From: Kitasatospora mediocidica KCTC 9733
GTDB taxonomy: Bacteria > Actinomycetota > Actinomycetes > Streptomycetales > Streptomycetaceae
DNA length: 64,000 nt
Direction of reading: 5' to 3'
Assembly: GCF_000744225.1 (NCBI RefSeq)
Contig: NZ_JQLN01000001.1
Coordinates: 186,001 to 250,000, forward strand
Below the pieces are notes generated by a model, which worked only from the letters and a program-made list of their open reading frames with translations, ran no database searches and was not told the origin of the DNA. How positions within the stretch are numbered: position 1 is the first letter of the stretch; each line of letters begins with the position of its first letter. Below, piece by piece: positions 52,434 to 61,569 of the stretch. The translations under genes were made by a program, and so were the position numbers.

Positions 52434-54428
52434 GTGGAGATTCAACACGACACCTCGCTCGCGGAACTCCTCCAGGCCGTGGGCGTGAAACTGGATCCGC
52501 TCAACCCGTTGACGTTCCCGAAGGACATCAAGCTCCTCTACCTCAACGGCCCGCTCGGGCTGCCGACCCAGTGGGGGATCTTCGAGAAGTACCTCCAGAT
52601 CAATCACTTCCCTGTGGCGTTGCACTGGTACCAGAGCCTCGGCCGCGTCTCGCGGATGAACGACAGGGCCCGGCGGGGGGTCATCGCAAAGCCGCACTTC
52701 GAGCAGGAGCACTACAAGGAGGCCGTCAAGAACGGAGACCTGAAGACCAAATACCGTGAATTCCGTGCGTGGTACACGTCCGAACTCTACAAGTTCCTCA
52801 GGGCCAGCAACCCCTCCGAGCGGTACGCGGACATGCTCGCGGAGCGCAGGGGAGACATCCGGAGCTACCGGATCACCGTCAAGGGGAACATCACCGCTTC
52901 GCGGAACCTCGCCCTCGACTTCAAGCAGCTCGAGGACGGGCAACTGGAACTCGCGCGCGCACTGGACGCCATCGTGGCCTGGGACCACGCCCCGACGAAC
53001 TTCGACCCGTCCAAGGGGAAGCTCCGGTTCGGGACGGGCAAGACCACCCACGGCGAACACGTCATGCATATGGTCACCGCCGTGGACGCCCTGCGTAGCG
53101 CGCGTTCACAGGTGATGCAGGTCGCCGAGGAGGCGCTCGCCCTGCTCGAGCAGTCCAGGCACGAGCCCGACCAGCTCGCCATGAAGACGGTGGACAGGGC
53201 CGGGGCGATGGTCTCCGCCGCCGTCGACGAGATGCTGGAAGCCCTGCAGGTGCTCCTGAAGGAATGCGACAAGGCGGGCACGGCCTACTACAGCTGGGCC
53301 AAGCACCACCAGAACAAGGTCATGCGGGAGCAGGCGGATGACGAGCTCATCCAACTGGCCCGTCAGACCCGCGATTCGGGCATCAACGTCGGCATGACCT
53401 TCGGCGCCCTGATCGTCACCGCGACGACGGCGGGCCTCGGACTGATCCCGTACTTCGCGTGCTGCACCGGAGCCAAGCTCTGCGTCAAGGCGTACGACAA
53501 GTACGACGACTACGAACTGCTGGACGAGCAGCGGCGCGACCGCTCGATCGACACCCTGGTCGAGCACACCAAGCTGGCACGGCCGGGCACCAACAAGAAG
53601 GACCGCGCGGCTCGGGGCGTCCGCAATGCCGGACAGTTCTTCACGACGGTCTCCGATCTGGCCGGAGCCCTCGGCGACCTCTCCGGTCTGCCGATCAGCA
53701 ATGCGGTGTGGATCACGAGCGTGACGGTGGACGCCTCGCTGTCGACAACCGACAAGATCGACGGCTCGACGCACACCAAGGTCCAGCACGACCACCACGA
53801 CGACGCCCTCGAGTACGTCCTGTCCGGCCAGGTGCACCAGGTGCCGCACGAGCGGAACAGGATCGCACCCGAAGAGCGGTTCGACGAAGTGGCCCTGCGC
53901 CTCATCCACGAGAACTGGGACACCGACCTCGGCGTGCCGGCGGCGCTCAAGGCCTACCTGGCGAAGCACATGCCGAACTTCCCGCACGACGACGAGATGC
54001 TCTTCGAGGGCTGCACCTCGTTCACCAGTACTCCCGAAGTGGGCTGGTACGAGTGCGTGCTGACAGTCGACGTCAATGTCCGCGGCCTGAACGAATTCTT
54101 CATGGACGTCCGGCTCTTCGTGAGTTCCGAGGGCCTCATCAGCGACCTGTCCGTTGCGCGCGGTGCGCAGATCGAGTCGAGCCGGTGGTGGAACACGACA
54201 CTCGACCACCAGAACTGGAACGATGCGGCCCGTAAATGGGTGGAATCCCTTCCCTGGGGAATCCGGCTGTTCCTCGCCATCCTGGAGCACGAGGTGCATT
54301 CCGGCGCATTCGAATTGGCCATCGTGTCCTACCAGGGCGTCGCGGACGAGAACGTCATCAGAGCGGAAGTCAAGAACCACGAGGTCGCCGAGTACCTCCT
54401 GAAGCACCAAGAGAATTTCGGCAAGTAA
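52434..54428 (+). CDS. Unknown 664-aa helical protein with hydrophobic hairpin
   Basis: No family is recognised. GTG at 52434 follows AGGGAGA with ideal spacing; an ATG at 52377 lacks a ribosome-binding site. Residues about 100-315 are long charged helices (coiled-coil-like, e.g. VMQVAEEALALLEQSRHE and VDRAGAMVSAAVDEMLEALQ). Residues about 320-348 form a strongly hydrophobic stretch (GALIVTATTAGLGLIPYFACC). The C-terminal 200 residues are mixed alpha/beta. A helical bundle with one hydrophobic hairpin and no signal peptide recalls alpha-helical pore-forming toxins, but that is only architectural. A small acidic protein gene follows at 43 bp. Confidence 0.72.
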   Translation: MEIQHDTSLAELLQAVGVKLDPLNPLTFPKDIKLLYLNGPLGLPTQWGIFEKYLQINHFPVALHWYQSLGRVSRMNDRARRGVIAKPHFEQEHYKEAVKNGDLKTKYREFRAWYTSELYKFLRASNPSERYADMLAERRGDIRSYRITVKGNITASRNLALDFKQLEDGQLELARALDAIVAWDHAPTNFDPSKGKLRFGTGKTTHGEHVMHMVTAVDALRSARSQVMQVAEEALALLEQSRHEPDQLAMKTVDRAGAMVSAAVDEMLEALQVLLKECDKAGTAYYSWAKHHQNKVMREQADDELIQLARQTRDSGINVGMTFGALIVTATTAGLGLIPYFACCTGAKLCVKAYDKYDDYELLDEQRRDRSIDTLVEHTKLARPGTNKKDRAARGVRNAGQFFTTVSDLAGALGDLSGLPISNAVWITSVTVDASLSTTDKIDGSTHTKVQHDHHDDALEYVLSGQVHQVPHERNRIAPEERFDEVALRLIHENWDTDLGVPAALKAYLAKHMPNFPHDDEMLFEGCTSFTSTPEVGWYECVLTVDVNVRGLNEFFMDVRLFVSSEGLISDLSVARGAQIESSRWWNTTLDHQNWNDAARKWVESLPWGIRLFLAILEHEVHSGAFELAIVSYQGVADENVIRAEVKNHEVAEYLLKHQENFGK

Positions 54429-54471
54429 CCTCCCACCCCCGTTCGATCTCCCGAGAATAGAGTGGACGACC

Positions 54472-54927
54472 GTGACCACCGAAGCATTCGACGCCGAAGA
54501 CATGAAGAAGCGCCTGCAGGAGCTCAGCAAACTCGCCGCCGCCGAGACGGACAGCTCCGGGCTCGTCACCCTGGCGACCGAACTGGTCAATCGCTACGGT
54601 GACTCGCCGCTGCAGAAGGAGCTCCACATCATTCTCGCCCTGGCGTGGGCCAACCACGACAGCGAACAGTCCCTCTCCTCGATGCAGGAGGTGTTCAGCA
54701 CCGCCGGGGTGGGCAGCATCGAGGAACTGAAGGGCATCGTGACCATCCCTGACGAACGCGGCCTCGGACTCGTGGAAGCCAGGGCCTTCACGCCGGGCGC
54801 CCTGCCGATCGACGAGCTGGACGACGACGAGGGCGACGACGACGCGGAGCTGGAGATGCTGTTCGACGCAATCATCCTCGACCAGTTCGACGACGGCGAG
54901 GCTGTGGTCGGCAAGGACGCTCCGTAG
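54472..54927 (+). CDS. Small acidic protein, possible partner of the 664-aa protein
   Basis: A 151-aa protein; GTG start. The N-terminal 90 residues are helical (MKKRLQELSKLAAAETDSSG and a repeated ELVNRYGDSPLQKELHIILALAW pattern, TPR- or ARM-like). The tail is very acidic (IDELDDDEGDDDAELEMLF). No family is recognised. Tight spacing to the upstream gene and its acidic character would suit a dedicated chaperone, adaptor or immunity protein. A terminator follows. Confidence 0.68.
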   Translation: MTTEAFDAEDMKKRLQELSKLAAAETDSSGLVTLATELVNRYGDSPLQKELHIILALAWANHDSEQSLSSMQEVFSTAGVGSIEELKGIVTIPDERGLGLVEARAFTPGALPIDELDDDEGDDDAELEMLFDAIILDQFDDGEAVVGKDAP

Positions 54928-54957
54928 CGGAACAGCCCACGGTGTTCCGCCCAGGGC

Positions 54958-54992
54958 GGCCCCTCTCCCCCGTAGTCGTCGGGAGAGGGGCC
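54958..54992 (+). terminator. Hairpin terminator
   Basis: Perfect 12-bp stem GGCCCCTCTCCC with its complement and an 11-nt loop, 30 bp after the acidic protein gene; it is followed by TTCC. Confidence 0.75.
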
Positions 54993-55009
54993 TTCCGCGC
55001 CGCGCCGCA

Positions 55010-56077
55010 TCACCCCGGCAGCAGCCGGCTCAGCCAGGACCAGGCCCCCGGGAGCATGCCGTTCCACACGTCCGGATTGTGGCCGCCGTCCGGCTGGATC
55101 ATCAGGCTGACGGCGGTTGGAGGGCGGACGGCGGCGGCGAGTGCCTGGGCGTCGGCGGCTGTGGTGTCGTCCGCGCGGCTCGCGGCCAGCAGGAGGGCGA
55201 CCTCGGGGGCCGGACGATTGGCGGCCAGCCACAGCGGGCTGTTCTCGTCGCGCTGCTGCTGGTCGAGCAGGGTCGAGGTATTGGCCGCGTCACCGGCGAT
55301 GCTGACCGCGGCGCGATACTCTCCGGCGTGCTGCAGGGCGAGCTTGGAGGCGCACAGGCCGCCGGTCGAGTAGCCGAGCAGGCCCCAACCGTCGCGTGAG
55401 GCGGACGCGCGCAGGGTGGACTGGATCGCGGTGCGCACGTCCAGGGTGAGCCAGGTGTCGATCTTGGGGCCGGCGCCGGGTGCGTCGCTGCACATCGTGT
55501 CCTGGCCGCCGAAGGTGATGTCCGGAGCGACCAGGATGAACGGCTCGGACGTGCCGGCGGACACCGCCGCGGTGAGCGTCCCCGTGGTGTCGAGGTTGCC
55601 GATCCAGTCCGAGGGTTGGCCGGGCACCCCGTGCAGCAGCTCCACAACCGGGAAGCGGTGCCCGGCGTACTGCGGGGAGTGGTACTGCGGCGGCAGCCAC
55701 ACGTCGACGGTGCCGGTGAGTCCCGATTGCGGACCGGCGAGCGTGGCCTGCTGCCAGCCGCCCGGGAGCGGGCGGAAGGCCAACGGGCCTGCGCCGTCGT
55801 GCTGCGCGAAGCCCGCGGGGGCGTAGGGCCGGGCCACCCCGGCGGAGGTCGTGCCCAGCAGGTCGTCCCAGGAGGTGTAGAAGCCGTACTGGTCGTTGAT
55901 CGCCACCACGGCGAGCAGGACCGCCAGTGCCTGGCAGCCGAGCAGCAGCAGCGCCCGGCGCAGGTGGTGCACGGCGGTCCAGCCGCGCAGCGAGCGCCAG
56001 AGCACGAGGGTGCCCACGAAGGCAGCGGCGGTGAGCAGAGCCACCAGTGCCAGAAAGCCCGAACCGTCGAGTCCCAC
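55010..56077 (-). CDS. Membrane-anchored esterase, D-type (PF00756-like)
   Basis: A 355-aa protein. Two TM helices at the N-terminus (about 7-26 and 43-61) anchor an extracytoplasmic alpha/beta hydrolase of the putative-esterase family (antigen 85/esterase D type). It has PVVELLHGVPGQPSDWI, the nucleophile elbow GLLGYSTGGLCAS, and a C-terminal GGHNPDVWNGMLPGAW with the catalytic His. Two Cys (CSDAPG, LCASK) may pair. Streptomycete proteins of this build are common and lack an assigned substrate; mycolyltransferase activity is unlikely. GTG follows GGGA. It is downstream of the class A PBP gene on the same strand. Confidence 0.85.
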   Translation of the reverse strand: MGLDGSGFLALVALLTAAAFVGTLVLWRSLRGWTAVHHLRRALLLLGCQALAVLLAVVAINDQYGFYTSWDDLLGTTSAGVARPYAPAGFAQHDGAGPLAFRPLPGGWQQATLAGPQSGLTGTVDVWLPPQYHSPQYAGHRFPVVELLHGVPGQPSDWIGNLDTTGTLTAAVSAGTSEPFILVAPDITFGGQDTMCSDAPGAGPKIDTWLTLDVRTAIQSTLRASASRDGWGLLGYSTGGLCASKLALQHAGEYRAAVSIAGDAANTSTLLDQQQRDENSPLWLAANRPAPEVALLLAASRADDTTAADAQALAAAVRPPTAVSLMIQPDGGHNPDVWNGMLPGAWSWLSRLLPG

Positions 56078-56244
56078 GTTGATCCCGTCCCGGAGTAGGG
56101 GTCCGCCATACCGGTCCGCCCCCCGACAGCACGCTCCGGTCCGCGGCCGGTCTCAAGCGTCCTGTGCCGACCGCCCGTTCCCGGGCCACCGATCGGGGGA
56201 TCGCCCGGTGGGTCCGGTCCCGCCGGTCCACCAGGGGACGGGCG

Positions 56245-58293
56245 TCAGCGCAGCGGCACGCTCGGCAGGGACTCGGCGGGGGTGCCGACGAGCGCGCCCT
56301 TCACCGCATCGCGCCAGATCGGTCCGGCCAGGCCGCCGCCGGAGGCCTGCGCCACCCGTGTGCCGCCGATGCTCTGCCCGTCCAGCGAGCGGACCTTGTC
56401 GATGTTGGAGAGCACCGTGGCGCCGGAGAGCTCGGGGGTGTAGCCGACGAACCAGACCTGCTTGTCGTCGTTGGTAGTGCCGGTCTTCCCCGCGCTGTCG
56501 CGGTCCTTGAGGCCCGCCTTCGTGCCCGTGCCGTCCTCGACGACGCCCTTGAGCATGGTGCCGATGGTGTCGGCGGTCCCCTTGCCCATCACCTGGCTGC
56601 AGCGGGGGCCCGGCACGGCGAGCTTCGCCCCGTCGGCCGTGGTCACCGAGCTGATCGCGGTCGGTGCGCAGTAGCTGCCCCCGGCCGCGAACGCCGCGTA
56701 GGCGGCCGCCATCTGCAACGGGCTCTGCTCGTTGGCGCCCAGGACCATCGAGGGCACGACGCTCAGCTTCTCCCCGTCGGCGCGCTGCGCCAGCCCGAGC
56801 CGGCCGGCCATCCGGGAGACCTCGCACAGTCCGGTGTCGGACTCGAGCGCCGCGAAGTAGGTGTTCACCGAATCCGCGAGGGCCGGCCCCATGGTGTAGG
56901 GGCCCACCAGGGACGGGCTGTCGTTGTGCACCTCCCCGCCGGCGGGGAACTTCCCGCCCGAGCAGTCCTTCATCGCGGGCCAGGGCATGCTGTACGGCGA
57001 GCGGTAGGACTGCGCGGGCTTGATGCCGTTCTCCAGTGCGGCAGCGGCCGCGATCGGCTTGAACGTCGACCCCGGCTGGAAGCCCAGCCCGCCGCCCATG
57101 GCCGTGCCGACGTTGAGGTTGATCTGGGTCTGGTGCGCACCGACGCCGTACGGGCGGCTCTGGCCCATCGCGACGATGTTCCCGCTGCCGGGCTGCACCA
57201 GGCTCATCGCCGCGACGGCCTGGTCCTCGGCGTAGGCGTGGCCGGTCACCGAGGACTGCAGCGCGGACTGCGCCCCGGGGTCGAGGGTGGTGTGGATCCG
57301 CAGGCCGCCGCGCTTCCACAGCGCCGCCCGCTGCTCCGCGCTCGCCCCGAACGCCGGATCGCTGAGGACCTCCCGGCGCACGTAGTCGCAGAAGAACCCC
57401 TCGCCCTGCTGCGCGGTCACGCACCCCTGCTGGGGCCGGGTGACGCTCAGCTGGATCGGGGTGGCGATCGCCTGGTTCGCCTGGTCCTGGGAGATGGTGC
57501 CGTAGTGCGCCATCTTCGTCAGCACCGTGTCCCGGCGCTCCTTGGCGGCCTTCGGGTTGACGATCGGGTCGTAGCCGGTGGGCGACTGCACCAGGCCGGC
57601 CAGCAGCGCCGCCTGCGGCAGGGTGAGGTCCGCGGCGTGCACACTGAAGTACCGCTGGGCTGCCGCCTCCACACCGTAGGCCTGCTCGCCGAAGAACGTG
57701 ATGTTGAGGTAGTTGGTGAGGATCTGGTCCTTGGTCAGGCTCTCCTCGACCTTCATCGCGTACTTCATCTCCAGGACCTTGCGCACCACCGTCTGTGCCT
57801 GGGCCGCCCGCACCGCCGCCTGATCGTCGCCTGCCCGCTCGACGAAGACGTTCTTCACGTACTGCTGCGTCAGCGTGGACGCCCCCTGGACGACTCCGCC
57901 GCTGACCGCGTTCTCCCCGGTCGCGCGGGCGATGCCCTTGAGGTCGACCGCCCCGTGCTGGTAGAAGCGGTTGTCCTCGATGTCCACCAGCGCCGACTTC
58001 ATCACCGGGGCGATCCGGTCGACCGGGACCACGGTGCGGTCCCGGTCGTAGACGGTGGCGATCACGCCGCCGTCCGCGTCGTAGAGCGTGCTCGCCTGGG
58101 AGACCTGGGGGTCGAGCAGGCCCGCCGGCAGCGTGTCGGCCGCGGAGAGCGTGGCTTCGGCGCCCAGCCCGAGTCCGCCCACCACGGGAACGCACAGGGC
58201 GGCGACCAGCGCGCCCGCGACGGCGCTGACGCCCACGAATCCGGCGGCACGCGACAGGAGCGAGCCGTCGGTGCGGCGGTCGGGGCGTGGCAC
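56245..58293 (-). CDS. Class A penicillin-binding protein (bifunctional)
   Basis: A 682-aa protein; GTG follows GAGGAG. An N-terminal TM helix (about 16-45) precedes the GT51 glycosyltransferase: VDIEDNRFYQHGAVD with Glu106 and GASTLTQQYVKN (about 137-148). The transpeptidase has the Ser in PGSTFKPIAAA (about 408), the SVN triad (about 472) and KTGTT (about 602). It polymerises lipid II and cross-links peptidoglycan outside the membrane. It is somewhat shorter than the 750-800 aa PonA-type proteins and lacks a PASTA or long C-terminal extension. It sits 51 bp from the DUF4255 gene on the same strand, next to the eCIS locus. Confidence 0.92.
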   Translation of the reverse strand: MPRPDRRTDGSLLSRAAGFVGVSAVAGALVAALCVPVVGGLGLGAEATLSAADTLPAGLLDPQVSQASTLYDADGGVIATVYDRDRTVVPVDRIAPVMKSALVDIEDNRFYQHGAVDLKGIARATGENAVSGGVVQGASTLTQQYVKNVFVERAGDDQAAVRAAQAQTVVRKVLEMKYAMKVEESLTKDQILTNYLNITFFGEQAYGVEAAAQRYFSVHAADLTLPQAALLAGLVQSPTGYDPIVNPKAAKERRDTVLTKMAHYGTISQDQANQAIATPIQLSVTRPQQGCVTAQQGEGFFCDYVRREVLSDPAFGASAEQRAALWKRGGLRIHTTLDPGAQSALQSSVTGHAYAEDQAVAAMSLVQPGSGNIVAMGQSRPYGVGAHQTQINLNVGTAMGGGLGFQPGSTFKPIAAAAALENGIKPAQSYRSPYSMPWPAMKDCSGGKFPAGGEVHNDSPSLVGPYTMGPALADSVNTYFAALESDTGLCEVSRMAGRLGLAQRADGEKLSVVPSMVLGANEQSPLQMAAAYAAFAAGGSYCAPTAISSVTTADGAKLAVPGPRCSQVMGKGTADTIGTMLKGVVEDGTGTKAGLKDRDSAGKTGTTNDDKQVWFVGYTPELSGATVLSNIDKVRSLDGQSIGGTRVAQASGGGLAGPIWRDAVKGALVGTPAESLPSVPLR

Positions 58294-58344
58294 GGGGTCT
58301 CCTCAGGGCGGCGGTGATGGGCGGATATGTCTCCGGCGGCCTGC

Positions 58345-58908
58345 TCAGATCCGTCCAGCGGACAGGTCCAGCAGCCGCGCCGGATCGGCGACCGGCTGCA
58401 CCGGCGGGACCAGGTCCGCCGCCAGGACGACCTCCAGGGACGGTTCGAGCGGGCGCTGCAGGGCGCTCCAGACCTCGGCGAGCGGATCGTTGCCGGAGCG
58501 GTCCGGCGCCAGGATCAGGCGCACCAGCCCCCCGTGCTCCGCGAGGGCTCCGACCCGCACCGCCTCCGGGATCGTCTCGGTGCCGGCCAGCGCCGTCATC
58601 GCACCGTCCAGCAGGTGCAGCCTGCGGGCGGCCGTCGGCGCCCACGCCCAGAGCAGGAAGTGCAGCCGGTAGCGCCGCACCGGCGGACGGCGGCCCACCA
58701 CCGCGCCGTCCGGCGAGCGGGCGTCGCTCCAGTCGGCGGCGCGGGCGTGCGGGTCCTCGGCCGTGTGGAAGAGGAACAGGCCCAGGCCCTCCTCGTGACG
58801 CACGTGTTCCGGGGCGGCCGCTCCGGGCGGCTCGACGGTGACCGCCGGCGGTCCCGGCAGGCTGGTCCGGAGCAGGGCGGCCAGAGTTTCGGTGGCGTCG
58901 GCAAGCAT
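58345..58908 (-). CDS. eCIS DUF4255 (Pvc16-like) tail-terminator/cap protein
   Basis: A 187-aa protein of the DUF4255/Pvc16_N family: MLADATETLAALLRTSLPGPPAV at the start, NLFLYD-like LGLFLFHTAEDPHARAADW, then RRPPVRRYRLHFLLWAWAP and LEPSLEVVLAADLVPP near the end. In contractile injection systems this protein is thought to terminate or cap the sheath-tube. It is divergently transcribed from the sheath gene (221-bp gap) with a 22-bp near-palindrome between them. It probably marks the left end of the eCIS locus. Confidence 0.85.
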   Translation of the reverse strand: MLADATETLAALLRTSLPGPPAVTVEPPGAAAPEHVRHEEGLGLFLFHTAEDPHARAADWSDARSPDGAVVGRRPPVRRYRLHFLLWAWAPTAARRLHLLDGAMTALAGTETIPEAVRVGALAEHGGLVRLILAPDRSGNDPLAEVWSALQRPLEPSLEVVLAADLVPPVQPVADPARLLDLSAGRI

Positions 58909-58986
58909 GTCCGCCAGCCTGCCGGACGCTCCGACGCCCGTGCACCGGCTCACGGACAGACGGCGGGGCAGCGCCGCAATCCGCCC

Positions 58987-59008
58987 GGGCAGCCGATCGG
59001 GCTGCCCC
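58987..59008. promoter_or_regulatory. Near-palindromic operator candidate in divergent eCIS promoter
   Basis: GGGCAGCCGATCGGGCTGCC (58987-59006, extending to 59008) is an almost perfect inverted repeat centred on CCGATCGG, about 79 bp from the DUF4255 start and 121 bp from the sheath start. Its half GGGCAGCCGATCGG occurs also at 10580-10593, and as the complement at 43977-43990. Confidence 0.5.
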
Positions 59009-59129
59009 AAACGGCACCGCAGAGGCCCGACCAATGGCCCGATCGTCGGTGCCGCCGGCCCCGCGAGCGCGGCAGGATTTTCAGGCAGCAGCACCCGACC
59101 ACGTCCACCCCCTGCGGCCCGGAGGCCCC

Positions 59130-60647
59130 ATGCCCAGCTACCTCTCACCCGGTGTGTACGTCGAAGAAGTGTCGTCCGGCTCCAAGCCCATCGAGGGCGT
59201 CGGCACCGCGATCTGCGCCTTTGTCGGATTCGCCGGCCAAGGCCCCGTCAACGAGCCCGTGCTCGTCACCAACTGGACCCAGTTCTCGCAGACCTTCGGC
59301 GAGTTCGTCGAGGGCTCCTACCTGGCCCACAGCGTGTACGGCTACTTCCTCAACGGCGGCGGCGCGGCCTACGTGGTCCGTCTGCCCGACGTCGAGCCCG
59401 ATGTGGCCGCCCAGCACGCCACCGCCCAGCTGTCGGCCGCCGGCAGCACCAAGCGGACCGCGCTGACCGTCCGGACGCTGACCGCCGGCCAGGACGGCAA
59501 CGCGCTCGGCGTGGAGGTCTCACAGGCGGCCGACGGCACCTTCCGCCTCACCGTCAAGCGCGGCAGCCGGCCCGTGGAGTCCCACGACGCGGTCACCCTC
59601 TCCCCCGGTCCGCGCAACATCGCCGACGTGCTGCGCCGCGACTCGCGGCTGATCGAGGTGCAGCAGTTCGAGCCGGCGCTCGCACCGGCCGCCGGTGAGG
59701 TCCGGCTGTCGGGCGGCACCGGATCGGACGACCCGACGTCGCTCAACCCCGAGGTGTTCATCGGCTCGGCCGCCGACCGGACCGGACTGGCCGGCCTGGA
59801 GGCGGTGGACGAGATCACCATGCTCGCCATACCGGACCTGATGGCCTGTCACCGTCGCGGGCTGGTCGACGAGGACGGCGTCAAGGCGGTCCAGCTGGCG
59901 ATGATCGCACACTGCGAGCTGATGGGCGACCGGGTCGCCGTCCTGGACACGCCGCACGGTCTGAGCGCGCAGAAGGTCCAGGGCTGGCGGGTCGACACCA
60001 CCGGTTACGACTCCAAGTACGCTGCGATGTACTGGCCTTGGCTGAACGTGCTTGACCCGGTGTCCGGCAAGCCCTCGCTGCTGCCGCCGAGCGGCCACGT
60101 CGCGGGCGTGTGGGCCCGCAGCGACGACACCCGCGGGGTCCACAAGGCACCCGCCAACGAGGTGGTACGCGGCGCCCTCTCGCTGGAGCTGGCCCTCACC
60201 CGGGGCGAGCACGACCGGCTGAACCCGATCGGTGTCAACTGCATCCGGGCGTTCCCCGGGCAGGGCATCCGGGTCTGGGGCGCCCGCACCCTCAGCAGCG
60301 ACCCCGAGTGGCGCTACCTCAACGTCCGACGCCTGTTCAACTTCGTCGAGAAGTCCATCCTCCAGGGCACCAGTTGGGTCGTCTTCGAGCCCAACGACCC
60401 CAAGCTGTGGGACTCGGTCAAGCGGACCATCACCATGTTCCTGCGCGGTGTGTGGCGCGACGGCGCGCTCTTCGGCCAGACGCCCGCCGAGGCCTTCTAC
60501 GTGAAGTGCGACGAGGAGAACAACCCGGCGGACAGCCGCGACCAGGGGCTCCTGGTGGTCGAGATCGGCATCGCCGCGGTCAAGCCCGCGGAGTTCGTGG
60601 TCTTCCGCATCTCCCAGTTCGCCGACGGGGCTTCGCTGGACGAGTAA
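59130..60647 (+). CDS. eCIS contractile sheath protein
   Basis: A 505-aa phage-tail-sheath family protein; ATG follows CGGAGG. The N-terminus is diagnostic: SYLSPGVYVEEVSSGSKPI with GTAICAFVGFAGQGPVNEPV. The C-terminal domain carries GINCIRAFPGQGIRVWGART-like sequence (GVNCIRAFPGQGIRVWGART) and RRLFNFVEKSILQGTSWVVFEPN, conserved in R-type sheaths. The protein assembles around the tube and contracts to drive it. It is the first gene of the plus-strand eCIS operon, with tube at 68 bp. Confidence 0.95.
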   Translation: MPSYLSPGVYVEEVSSGSKPIEGVGTAICAFVGFAGQGPVNEPVLVTNWTQFSQTFGEFVEGSYLAHSVYGYFLNGGGAAYVVRLPDVEPDVAAQHATAQLSAAGSTKRTALTVRTLTAGQDGNALGVEVSQAADGTFRLTVKRGSRPVESHDAVTLSPGPRNIADVLRRDSRLIEVQQFEPALAPAAGEVRLSGGTGSDDPTSLNPEVFIGSAADRTGLAGLEAVDEITMLAIPDLMACHRRGLVDEDGVKAVQLAMIAHCELMGDRVAVLDTPHGLSAQKVQGWRVDTTGYDSKYAAMYWPWLNVLDPVSGKPSLLPPSGHVAGVWARSDDTRGVHKAPANEVVRGALSLELALTRGEHDRLNPIGVNCIRAFPGQGIRVWGARTLSSDPEWRYLNVRRLFNFVEKSILQGTSWVVFEPNDPKLWDSVKRTITMFLRGVWRDGALFGQTPAEAFYVKCDEENNPADSRDQGLLVVEIGIAAVKPAEFVVFRISQFADGASLDE

Positions 60648-60715
60648 CCGTCCGCGCACCCCCGCTCGGACCGCTCATGCCCCGCCCGGGCAGCAACCCC
60701 TGAAAGGAGACCCCC

Positions 60716-61168
60716 ATGTCAGCGGGACTCCAGCAGCACGACGCGATGACGGCGGCACGGTTCTCGATCACCATCGACAACTACGAGATCGCCTCCTTCT
60801 CCGAACTCTCCGGCATCACCACCGAGGTGGAGCCGGTCGACTACCTCTCGTCCTCCGACAAGGAGGTCATCTTCAAGAAGCTGCCCGGCAAGGCGAAGCC
60901 GCCGACGGTGGTGCTCAAGCGCGGCAAGACCACCGGCATGGAGCTGTGGGCCTGGCACCAGACGGTGTTGGAGGGCCAGATCGCCGCGGCCCGCAAGAGC
61001 TGCTCACTGGTGATGTACAGCTTCGACGGCAAGCCCGTCGCCCGGTACTACCTCTCCGACGCGTGGCCGTCGAAGCTGGAGATCGGCGCGCTGAAGGCCG
61101 GCGCGAGCGAGGTACTGATGGAGACGGTGACGGTCGTCTGCGAGCGGATCATCCGGGTGTCGCCGTGA
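60716..61168 (+). CDS. eCIS inner tube protein
   Basis: A 150-aa protein of the T4 gp19/Hcp-like tail-tube family: ARFSITIDNYEIASFSELSGITTEVEPVDYL at the N-terminus, PPTVVLKRGKTTGMELWAWH in the centre, and RYYLSDAWPSKLEIGALKAGASEVLMETVTVVCERI at the C-terminus. It stacks in hexameric rings to form the inner tube in which effectors are carried. ATG follows GAAAGGAG. Its stop overlaps the start of the next gene (GTGA). Confidence 0.95.
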   Translation: MSAGLQQHDAMTAARFSITIDNYEIASFSELSGITTEVEPVDYLSSSDKEVIFKKLPGKAKPPTVVLKRGKTTGMELWAWHQTVLEGQIAAARKSCSLVMYSFDGKPVARYYLSDAWPSKLEIGALKAGASEVLMETVTVVCERIIRVSP

Positions 61169-61569
61169 CATCCGCGACCGTCGTGGCTCCGACCGCCGGC
61201 CTGTGCACCGAGTACCCCTTCACCCTCCCGCGTGGGTTCGTGGACAGCTCCGGCCAGGTGCACCGCGAGGGCGTCATGCGCCTGGCCACCGCCAGGGACG
61301 AGATCGCCCCGCAGTCGGACAGCCGGGTGCGGGCCAATCCCGCCTACCTCACGGTGCTGCTGCTGGAGCGCACGGTCGTCTCCCTCGGCAGCCTGCCGGA
61401 GGTCGCGGGGTATGTGATCGAGGGGCTGTTCGCCTCCGACCTGGCGTTCCTCCAGGACCTCTACCGGCGGATCAACCAGGAGGGCCACACCCAGGCCGAG
61501 GTGGCATGCCCGTCCTGCGGGCACGACTTCGCCGTCGACGTGGCCGGTGATGCACCGGGGGAAGCCTGA
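61165..61569 (+). CDS. eCIS zinc-ribbon protein (T4-like tail assembly component)
   Basis: A 134-aa protein; its GTG overlaps the tube stop codon. The first part contains TEYPFTLPRGFVDSSGQVHREGVMRLATARDEI, the middle is helical, and the C-terminus has a CPSCGH motif (residues about 114-119) that gives only one Cys pair, so a half zinc-ribbon or metal clip. Proteins of this pattern lie between tube and the DUF4157 gene in actinobacterial eCIS. The exact structural role is not established; by position it may be a tail-assembly chaperone. Confidence 0.85.
   Translation: MTSATVVAPTAGLCTEYPFTLPRGFVDSSGQVHREGVMRLATARDEIAPQSDSRVRANPAYLTVLLLERTVVSLGSLPEVAGYVIEGLFASDLAFLQDLYRRINQEGHTQAEVACPSCGHDFAVDVAGDAPGEA

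Noticed and set aside
58909..59129. Prophage boundary at the start of the sheath gene
   Set aside because: Gene order and the DUF4255 and eCIS-core proteins indicate an injection system; there are no capsid, terminase or integrase genes in view.
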